A stretch of DNA of 64,000 nt from Actinoplanes solisilvae (GTDB lineage: Bacteria; Actinomycetota; Actinomycetes; Mycobacteriales; Micromonosporaceae), in contig NZ_RJAC01000016.1 of the NCBI RefSeq assembly GCF_003999975.1, positions 62,001-126,000 of the forward strand, given 5' to 3'. The notes below the pieces were generated by a model. That model was given only the letters and a program-made list of their open reading frames with translations, did no database searches and was not told where the DNA came from. This document shows positions 58,234 to 64,000 of the stretch, one piece after another. A program made the translations under genes and the position numbers. How positions within the stretch are numbered: the first letter of the stretch is position 1; every line of letters starts with the position of its first letter.

Positions 58234-59229
58234 TCAGGTGGTGGAGCGCTGGACCAGGCTGACGTCGAGCACGGTGGTGGACCGGGACGTCGACCGGTCG
58301 AGATGGCCTAGCAGGACGTTGAGGGCTGTGCGGCCGGACTCCTCGAACGGCTGGCGAACGGTTGTCAGGTCGGCTGCCGTGGCGGCCTCACCGTCGTCGA
58401 ATCCCATCACAGCCACGTCGTCCGGCACGCGAAGCCCCCGGTCGCGGACGGCCAGCAGCACGCCGACGGCGAGCGTGTCGTGATGGGCCATCACGGCGGT
58501 GGGACGGTCGCCGTTGTCCAGCAGCACCGCGGCCGCCTGCCGGGCGGCGGCGACCGAGTTGTCGCTGGACGCCACGACCACCTCACCGGCGGCCGCGTCG
58601 ATGACCTGCCGGAAGCCGGACAGGCGGCGGATCGCCTGGGACTCGTAGTCGGAGACCTGTCGTTCGAGCAGGTAGCCGATCCGGCGGTGTCCACGATCGC
58701 GCAGGTGGGCGGCCGCCAGCCGGCCGCCGTCCCGGTCGTCGATGACGACCCGGCTGAACAGGGCACTGTCCGCGTCGACGGCCACGGTCGGCAGATTTCG
58801 TTCCCGGAAGCGTTCGGCGATCGCGTCCTCGATCGGCAGGCCCATCACGATCAGCCCGTCGAGCCGGCCGTGGATGGGCATGCTGGCCAGCACCGGGGAG
58901 GAGGCGAGGGCGGCCGACTCGTGGTCGAAGACAACCACGTCGATCTCCAGCTTGGCCGCCGCCGTCAGCAGGCCGGACAGGCGGCGCAGGTAGGACCCGT
59001 AGGAGGTGAACGGGGCCATCACCCCGATCCGGCCGGTGCCGCGCCGGGCCAGGCTGACCGCATGCATCCGGGGGACGAAGCCGAGCTCGTCGGCGGCCGC
59101 CAGCACCCGGGCCCGGGTGCCGGCACTGACCCGGTCCGGCTTGTTGAGGACGTTCGAGACCGTCGAGATGCTGACCTGAGCGCGGTCGGCGACGTCGTAG
59201 ATGGTGACCCGATCACCCGTCACCGGCAT
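58234..59229 (-). CDS. LacI-family regulator of the CUT1 sugar transporter
   Basis: A 331-aa LacI/GalR regulator. Helix-turn-helix VTIYDVADRAQVSISTVSNV, hinge MHAVSLARRGTGRIGVM, core VAVDADSALFSRVVID, AVMAHHDTLAVGVLLA and DVAVMGFDDGEAATA. ATG at 59229. It is upstream of and on the same strand as the ABC cluster, 362 bp away, and likely represses it. Two imperfect LacI-like half-sites lie 44-67 bases upstream of its start, suggesting autoregulation. Confidence 0.94.
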   Translation of the reverse strand: MPVTGDRVTIYDVADRAQVSISTVSNVLNKPDRVSAGTRARVLAAADELGFVPRMHAVSLARRGTGRIGVMAPFTSYGSYLRRLSGLLTAAAKLEIDVVVFDHESAALASSPVLASMPIHGRLDGLIVMGLPIEDAIAERFRERNLPTVAVDADSALFSRVVIDDRDGGRLAAAHLRDRGHRRIGYLLERQVSDYESQAIRRLSGFRQVIDAAAGEVVVASSDNSVAAARQAAAVLLDNGDRPTAVMAHHDTLAVGVLLAVRDRGLRVPDDVAVMGFDDGEAATAADLTTVRQPFEESGRTALNVLLGHLDRSTSRSTTVLDVSLVQRSTT

Positions 59230-59272
59230 CGCCCTCGCTTCGATCCCGACGCCGGCGCGGACCGTCAGCGTT

Positions 59273-59296
59273 GAAGTGTTTTACCAGAAGTACTCT
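59273..59296. promoter_or_regulatory. paired LacI-like sites gaagtgtttt / gaagtactct
   Basis: Two 10-mers in direct orientation, 14 bases apart, 44-67 bases upstream of the LacI start. On the minus strand they read AAAACACTTC and AGAGTACTTC. They resemble the 58102 site. Confidence 0.4.
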
Positions 59297-59326
59297 ATCG
59301 ACGCGGAACCGATCCCGGGGCAGCCG

Positions 59327-59371
59327 AAAAAGCTCCTGCGCCGGCCGACCGTAGTCGACCGGCGCAGGAGC
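59327..59371 (-). terminator. intrinsic terminator after the DEAD-box helicase
   Basis: A long hairpin, arms gctcctgcgccgg/ccggcgcaggagc with inner cgac/gtcg pairing, is followed on the minus strand by TTTTTC. It starts 28 bases after the stop. A textbook terminator for the helicase gene, between it and the LacI promoter. Confidence 0.85.
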
Positions 59372-59398
59372 CGTGTCTGTTACAGGTGCTCGCCGGCC

Positions 59399-60937
59399 TC
59401 AGCGGCCGCCGCGGCGCCCCCCGGCGCGGGTGCTCGACGAGAACGCCGCCGCCCCGCCGCGGGACTGACCGCCACCCGACTGGCTGGTGTGCACCGGCGC
59501 GGAGCCGCCTCGTGACTGGCTGGTGTGCGCCGGTGTGGAGCCGCTGCGGGACTGGCTGGTGTGAGCCGCACCCGACGCGCCGCCACGGCGGGAGCGCGGG
59601 GGCACCGCGGCGTCGGCCGCCCGTGTGGTGGCAGCGCCGCGACCCCGTCCGCGGCCTCCGCCGTTACCAGTGCCTCCGGCGTTGCCGTTGCCTCCGGTGT
59701 TGCTGCCGCCGCGGCGGGAGCGCGGCGCCCCGGCCGGGTGAACGGGCACATCGGCGACCGGTGCGGCCTTGACGAACGTGCGCTCGCCGGGGGCCAGCTC
59801 GGCCAGCAGCGGGTCACCCGGGCGGGTGCGGCTGGTCGTCGGGCGTACGCCGGCCTTGCGGGTCAGGTCGCGGACCTCGGACTGCTGGTCGTCGGTCATC
59901 AGCGTGATGACCGTGCCGGCCGCTCCGGCGCGGGCGGTGCGGCCCGAGCGGTGCAGGTAGGCCTTGTGCTCGACCGGCGGGTCGGCGTGGATGACCAGGG
60001 CGACGTCGTCGACGTGGATGCCGCGGGCGGCGATGTCCGTCGCGACCAGCGTCTCGGCGCTGCCGTCGGAGAAGGCGGCCAGGTTGCGGTTGCGGGCGTT
60101 CTGGGCCAGGTTGCCGTGCAGCTCGACCGCGGGCACCCCGGCGGTGATGAGCTGGCGGGTCAGGACCTTGGCGCGGCGCTTGGTGCGGGTGAAGACGACC
60201 GAGCGGCCCGGCGCGGAGAGCAGGTCGACCAGCACACCGAAGCGGTCGTCACCCCGTACGTGAAGAACGTGGTGGCTCATCTCGATCGGCGCTTCGGCCG
60301 CCGCGTCGACGGCGTGCGTGATCGGCTTGTTCAGGAAGCGCTTGACCAGCACGTCGACCCCGTTGTCGAGGGTCGCTGAGAAGAGCATGCGCTGGCCGAC
60401 GCGCGGGGTCTGGTCCATCAGCCGGCGCACGACGGGCAGGAAGCCCAGGTCGGCCATGTGGTCGGCCTCGTCCAGCACGGTGATCTCGATCGAGTCGAGG
60501 GAGGCGTGGCCGTTGCGCAGGTGGTCGTCGAGCCGGCCGGGGCACGCCACGAGCACGTCGACGCCCGCCTTCAGGCCCTTGATCTGCGGGTTCGGGCCGA
60601 CACCACCAAAGACCGTGAGCGTACGCAACCCGGCCGCGGCGGCCAGTGGGGCCATCGTCTGTTCGATCTGGGTCGCGAGCTCGCGGGTGGGCGCCAGGAT
60701 CAGCGCGCGGGGGCGGCCGGGACGTCGCGGGGTGCCCGAGGCGGCCAGGCGGGCCAGCACGGGCAGCACGAACGCGTACGTCTTGCCGGAGCCGGTGCGG
60801 CCGCGGCCGAGCACGTCACGGCCGGCCAGCGAGTCGGGCAGCGTGGCGGCCTGGATGGGGAACGGGGTGGTGATGCCGAGTTCGGCGAGGGCCGTGGCGA
60901 GCACGGCGGGCACACCGAAATCGGTGAAGGTGGTCAT
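59399..60937 (-). CDS. DEAD-box ATP-dependent RNA helicase
   Basis: A 512-aa RNA helicase. Q motif PFPIQAATL, Walker A GRTGSGKT (46-53), PTRELATQI, DEAD (156-159), SAT (187-189), and C-terminal motifs LVATDIAARGIHV and HRSGRTARAG. After about residue 400 comes a low-complexity tail with Gly/Arg (RGG-like) stretches and three HTSQS units near the end, probably RNA-binding and disordered. ATG at 60937 has AGGAG about 11 bases upstream. These helicases unwind RNA in ribosome assembly or cold adaptation. Confidence 0.94.
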   Translation of the reverse strand: MTTFTDFGVPAVLATALAELGITTPFPIQAATLPDSLAGRDVLGRGRTGSGKTYAFVLPVLARLAASGTPRRPGRPRALILAPTRELATQIEQTMAPLAAAAGLRTLTVFGGVGPNPQIKGLKAGVDVLVACPGRLDDHLRNGHASLDSIEITVLDEADHMADLGFLPVVRRLMDQTPRVGQRMLFSATLDNGVDVLVKRFLNKPITHAVDAAAEAPIEMSHHVLHVRGDDRFGVLVDLLSAPGRSVVFTRTKRRAKVLTRQLITAGVPAVELHGNLAQNARNRNLAAFSDGSAETLVATDIAARGIHVDDVALVIHADPPVEHKAYLHRSGRTARAGAAGTVITLMTDDQQSEVRDLTRKAGVRPTTSRTRPGDPLLAELAPGERTFVKAAPVADVPVHPAGAPRSRRGGSNTGGNGNAGGTGNGGGRGRGRGAATTRAADAAVPPRSRRGGASGAAHTSQSRSGSTPAHTSQSRGGSAPVHTSQSGGGQSRGGAAAFSSSTRAGGRRGGR

Positions 60938-61205
60938 GTAGCGGGGACTCCTGAAGGTTGAGGGGGCGACCTGCCCGGCGCAGAATGGGCCATTGAATGA
61001 CTCAGGCCTGCTCAGTCGCGGCTCGGGGCGGCCGATCCGAGGGACGGTGCTGACCTAAGCAACACCAAGTCCGTGATCAAGCATACCCGTCTTCCGCTGC
61101 AACCTCGCCGCACCCGTAAAGGACCCGGTCAGCACCCTGGGCGGATCACCTTTCTCCTCAATGCCGGGAATACCCCCTCCCGGCCGGCACGTCGAGGAGA
61201 CCCCC

Positions 61206-62033
61206 ATGAGCGATCGCCGAGGCGAGGACGTCGTCCAGGCGCACATGCCGCTGGTCGGCCACCTGGTGCGCGAGATGCTGGCCCGGGTGCCGGCCCATGT
61301 CAGCCGGGATGACCTGTTGTCCGCGGGTTACACCGCGTTGGTGCACGCCGCCCGCGGTTTCGACCGGCAGCGCGGGGTGCCGTTCGCCCGTTTCGCCGCT
61401 GCCCGCGTACGAGGTGCGCTGCTGGACGAGCTGCGCGGCCTCGACTGGGCCAGCCGTTCGGTGCGGCAGCGGGCCCGCCGCACCGACACGGCCCGGCAGG
61501 AGCTGACCGCTGAGCTGGGCCGTACGCCGTCGGTGCGGGAAGTCGCGGCAAGGCTGGGCTGTTCGGTCGAGGACATCGAGCACGGTGACGGTGACGTGCA
61601 GCGGGCCATCGTGTTCAGCCTGCAGGGCTTCGCGACGGCGGCGGCCGATGACATGGTGACCGAGCCGAGCGCGGGCCCCGAGGAGATGCTGTTGCGGCGT
61701 GAGCGGCTCGGCTATCTGCGGCACGCGATCGACGCGCTGCCCGAGCGGTTGCGGGTGGTCGTGCAGGGCTACTTCTTCGAGGAACGGCCGATGGCCCGCA
61801 TCGCCGAGGAGTTGGGTGTCACCGAGTCGCGAGTGTCACAGTTGCGCGCCGAGGCGCTGACGCTGCTGCGTGACGGATTGAACACGCATCTTGACCCGGC
61901 CCTGGCGTCCCCGCCGAAGGAGGGCTGCGTCGCCCGGCGTCGCGCGGCCTACTACGACCAGATCGCCGACCGGGGAGACCTGCACTCGCGGCTGGCCCTC
62001 ACGGGGGCCGACGGGATGCCCGTCGCCGCATAA
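61206..62033 (+). CDS. FliA/WhiG-type RNA polymerase sigma factor
   Basis: A 275-aa sigma-70 factor with regions 2, 3 and 4. Region 2: HMPLVGHLVREMLARVPAHV, DDLLSAGYTALVHAARGFD, FARFAAARVRGALLDELR. Region 3: LTAELGRTPSVREVAARLGC. Region 4: LPERLRVVVQGYFFEERPMA and LGVTESRVSQLRAEAL. The DWASRSVR segment and overall size place it in the FliA/WhiG (sigma-28-like) group. ATG at 61206 with GAGGAG upstream. No anti-sigma or flagellar gene lies nearby. In motile-spored Actinoplanes-type bacteria such factors control flagellar or sporulation genes. Confidence 0.9.
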   Translation: MSDRRGEDVVQAHMPLVGHLVREMLARVPAHVSRDDLLSAGYTALVHAARGFDRQRGVPFARFAAARVRGALLDELRGLDWASRSVRQRARRTDTARQELTAELGRTPSVREVAARLGCSVEDIEHGDGDVQRAIVFSLQGFATAAADDMVTEPSAGPEEMLLRRERLGYLRHAIDALPERLRVVVQGYFFEERPMARIAEELGVTESRVSQLRAEALTLLRDGLNTHLDPALASPPKEGCVARRRAAYYDQIADRGDLHSRLALTGADGMPVAA

Positions 62034-62089
62034 CGTCGCCTGAGCACAGCCTTTGGTCCGCTCTTGGGTGGCGGGCGGGGCTTCGGATG

Positions 62090-62118
62090 GGTGCCCGCCG
62101 CGGTTCGCGGCGGGCACC
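62090..62118. terminator. 13-bp perfect hairpin between convergent genes
   Basis: Arms ggtgcccgccgcg/cgcggcgggcacc with a gtt loop, between the sigma factor stop (62033) and the lipoprotein stop (62133). It can serve both directions; neither side has a U tract. Confidence 0.65.
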
Positions 62119-62132
62119 AAGGCGCTGTAGAA

Positions 62133-62648
62133 CTACTGGTTGGCGCAGGTTCCGGCCTTCTTCTGGGCCGCGATCGCCTTGGCCGCGCCCTGCTTGTAGA
62201 GGGCGAGCCCCTCCTTGGCCGGCTCGAGCTTCCAGGCGTCGCCCTCGTAGACCATCGTGTACGACTGCGCCGCGACGAGCTGCTTGGCGATGACGACCGC
62301 CCGGTCGGCGCCCTCCATGCGGGCGCTGGTGAGCTGGATCGCCAGGCCCTTGCGGGAGCAGGCCTGGTTGAGCTTGACGTAGTCGTCCTTGGTGATCGCC
62401 TGCTTGCCGGCGGCGGTGTACATCTCCCACGCGCCGGCGAAGTCGCCTCCGGCGAAGCGGTCGAACACGGTCTGCGCCGCGGACCGGGCGCCCTCGATGG
62501 TCTTGGCCTCGGGGCCGCCCGCGGCCGCCTGGGCGGCGTTGCCGGCCGGGGCCTCGTCGTCACCGGTGCACGCCGAGGAGAAGGCGAGGGTGGCGGCAGC
62601 GGCCAGGGCGAGGGCGGCCAGGCGTCGGATCGGGTGGTTGTGGGTCAT
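62133..62648 (-). CDS. putative lipoprotein
   Basis: A 171-aa predicted lipoprotein. Signal peptide with lipobox SSAC (Cys 27). An acidic/Ala-rich linker then an NTF2/DUF4878-like domain: AQTVFDRFAGGDFAGAWEMY, ITKDDYVKLNQACS, YTMVYEGDAWKLEP. Two further cysteines (QACSRK, GTCANQ) may form a disulfide. ATG at 62648. Function unknown. Confidence 0.8.
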   Translation of the reverse strand: MTHNHPIRRLAALALAAAATLAFSSACTGDDEAPAGNAAQAAAGGPEAKTIEGARSAAQTVFDRFAGGDFAGAWEMYTAAGKQAITKDDYVKLNQACSRKGLAIQLTSARMEGADRAVVIAKQLVAAQSYTMVYEGDAWKLEPAKEGLALYKQGAAKAIAAQKKAGTCANQ

Positions 62649-62681
62649 GCCCGGGTTAATCCGGATCGAGGGCCGCGCGTA

Positions 62682-62732
62682 ACGGCTCGCCGGGAAACTT
62701 GACTGATTGCCGACAGATCTGTGGCGAGCCGT
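62682..62732. repeat. 10-bp perfect inverted repeat acggctcgcc / ggcgagccgt
   Basis: Arms 62682-62691 and 62723-62732, spaced by 31 bases. It lies in the divergent space between the lipoprotein and HelR-like genes, so it could be a regulator-binding site. Confidence 0.5.
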
Positions 62733-62795
62733 AACCTGCGCAACACTGTTAGGAGCACGCCGGTCGATGGGCTAATCTGAACGTTTGCCAGCAAT

Positions 62796-62821
62796 AAAAA
62801 AAGCGACCACTAATGGTCGCT
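62796..62821 (-). terminator. A/T-flanked hairpin in the HelR-like leader
   Basis: An 8-bp stem agcgacca/tggtcgct with a ctaa loop, immediately preceded by seven A's. On the minus strand it is a perfect intrinsic terminator (hairpin then TTTTTTT). On the plus strand it is followed 9 bases later by tttt. It lies 32 bases before the HelR-like start and is probably an attenuator or antisense terminator. Confidence 0.6.
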
Positions 62822-62853
62822 GAGACCGAATTTTAACACAAAGGGGAGTGGCT

Positions 62854-64000
62854 TTGTCAAGCTCCGCCGCGGTGACGCGAGACGACGACCTCCGTGCCGA
62901 ACAGCGGTACCTCACCACCCTCTACGGCCGGCTCGACAGCCTGCGCGCGCAGGCCGACGACCGGTTGCGCGCGATTCTGCTCGAGGGCGGTGGCACCCCG
63001 CAGGGCCGCGCCCAGCGTGAGGCGACGCGCGGCCATTACGCCGAGCAGCTCGCGCAGATGAACGCGGTCGAAAACGGTCTTTGTTTCGGCCGGCTCGATT
63101 TCGCCGCCGATCAGCCGCGCTACATCGGACGCATCGGTCTGTCCGCCGAGGAACACGATCGTGATCCGTTGCTGGTCGACTGGCGGGCCCCCGCCGCCCG
63201 CGCGTTCTATCTGGCCACCGCCGTCTCGCCCGACGGCGTGACCCGGCGCCGCCACCTGCGCACCAAGGGCCGCGTTCTGACCGCCATCGACGACGAGGTG
63301 CTCGACATCGAGGCCGGCGACGGCGGCGGCCGCGAGGACGTGACCGGTGAGGCCGCGCTGCTGTCCGCGCTGACCGCGAACCGCACCGGCCGCATGCGCG
63401 ACATCGTCGAGACCATCCAGGCCGAGCAGGACGAGGTGATCCGGGCCGGACTCAACGGCGTCATGGTCGTGCAGGGCGGCCCCGGCACCGGCAAGACCGC
63501 GGTCGCGCTGCACCGCGCGGCCTACCTGCTCTACACCTATCGCGGCCAGCTCACCAAGCAGGGCGTGCTCATCCTCGGGCCGAACCCGACGTTCCTGCGC
63601 TACATCTCGCAGGTGCTGCCGTCACTCGCCGAGACCGGGGTGCTGCTGGCGACCCTGGGTGACATGTTCCCCGGCGTACGGGCCAGGGCCGTCGAACCTC
63701 CGGCGGCGGCCGCGCTCAAGGGGCAGACGGCGATGCTCGACGTGCTCGAACGTGCGGTGGCCGACTGGCAGACGGTCCCGTCCGACTTCGTCGAGGTCGA
63801 TCACGACGGTTATCCCGTACGCCTGGAACGCGCCATGCTCGAGGACGCGCGCGCCGCGGCCCGCACCACCGGCCGTCCGCACAATGTGGCCCGCGCGATC
63901 TTCGTGACCGAGGCGATCCACGCGCTCTCGCTGCAGATCGCCGAGCGGATCGGCGCCGACCCGCTCGGCGGTGAGAATCTGCTCTCCGAGGCCGACCTGG
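62854..64000 (+). CDS. HelD/HelR-like RNA-polymerase-associated ATPase (3' end outside window)
   Basis: At least 382 aa inside the window; the frame is still open at the edge. N-terminal coiled segment (AEQRYLTTLYGRLDSLR), then YIGRIGLSAEEHDRDPLLVDWRAPAARAFY, typical of HelD-like UvrD/Rep-type ATPases, and Walker A VVQGGPGTGKTAVALHRAAY. HelD proteins pull stalled RNA polymerase off DNA; the HelR branch confers rifamycin tolerance in Streptomyces. TTG at 62854 is preferred since AAGGGGAG lies 5-6 bases upstream; GTG at 62848 overlaps that site. Confidence 0.88.
   Translation, partial: MSSSAAVTRDDDLRAEQRYLTTLYGRLDSLRAQADDRLRAILLEGGGTPQGRAQREATRGHYAEQLAQMNAVENGLCFGRLDFAADQPRYIGRIGLSAEEHDRDPLLVDWRAPAARAFYLATAVSPDGVTRRRHLRTKGRVLTAIDDEVLDIEAGDGGGREDVTGEAALLSALTANRTGRMRDIVETIQAEQDEVIRAGLNGVMVVQGGPGTGKTAVALHRAAYLLYTYRGQLTKQGVLILGPNPTFLRYISQVLPSLAETGVLLATLGDMFPGVRARAVEPPAAAALKGQTAMLDVLERAVADWQTVPSDFVEVDHDGYPVRLERAMLEDARAAARTTGRPHNVARAIFVTEAIHALSLQIAERIGADPLGGENLLSEADL

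Noticed and set aside
62649..62853. Known rifamycin-associated element upstream of the HelR-like gene
   Set aside because: I could not match the published element with confidence; only the 10-bp inverted repeat and the A/T hairpin are visible.

Overview
This window is high-GC actinobacterial chromosome. Four features suggest the family Micromonosporaceae, possibly Actinoplanes or a close relative: frequent GTG/TTG starts, many LacI, ECF-sigma and LuxR-LAL regulators, a FliA/WhiG-type sigma factor, and several small membrane proteins. This is inference from gene content, since there is no rRNA gene. I saw no tRNA, rRNA, CRISPR array, insertion sequence or prophage.

Layout. (1) 1-4.7 kb, minus strand: a little-studied module made of a SWIM/DUF5691 fusion, a MoxR AAA+ ATPase and a DUF5682 protein (cut by the window edge). 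(2) 4.8-7.7 kb: NAD(P)-binding protein, glutathionyl-hydroquinone reductase, Ca2+/H+ antiporter. (3) 7.7-11.8 kb: SnoaL-tailed ECF sigma factor with a coupled 54-aa membrane protein, secreted carboxylesterase, and a divergent regulator carrying both GntR and TetR DNA-binding domains. (4) 11.8-19.0 kb: a LacI regulator and two secreted discoidin (CBM32-like) proteins. They share a 14-bp operator and a near-identical promoter layout, so they look like one local regulon for an extracellular polysaccharide. (5) 19.2-27.5 kb: DGPF/YCII protein with an ECF42-type sigma factor, a two-component system, a DUF5995 protein, and a LAL-type LuxR regulator divergent from a class III nucleotide cyclase. (6) 27.6-33.5 kb: topoisomerase IV genes parE-parC. 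parC is interrupted directly after its catalytic tyrosine by a 429-codon intein with LAGLIDADG endonuclease motifs. (7) 33.5-35.8 kb: small membrane proteins, a DUF2203 gene coupled to a frameshifted TM2-domain gene, and a sirtuin. (8) 36.0-44.3 kb: LacI regulator, oligopeptide-type ABC importer (SBP, two permeases, two ATPases) and a GH1 beta-glucosidase, overlapping and evidently one sugar-uptake operon. (9) 44.3-53.8 kb: ROK regulator, methyltransferase, small membrane proteins, App1-type phosphatase, a permuted NlpC/P60-like protein, a second LAL regulator and a YceI protein. (10) 53.8-59.2 kb, minus strand: LacI regulator, CUT1-type sugar ABC transporter and a GDSL/SGNH esterase. (11) 59.4-64.0 kb: DEAD-box RNA helicase, FliA/WhiG-type sigma factor, lipoprotein, and the start of a HelD/HelR-like RNA-polymerase-associated ATPase with an unusual A/T-rich leader.

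The main theme is saprophytic carbohydrate use under three separate LacI regulators, each with its own candidate operator, alongside housekeeping topology genes. The most notable items are the parC intein, the shared promoter-operator modules at 12.9 and 19.0 kb, the GH16 domain lacking its acid/base glutamate, the probable frameshift in the TM2 gene, and the uncharacterised MoxR/DUF5682/SWIM-DUF5691 module.
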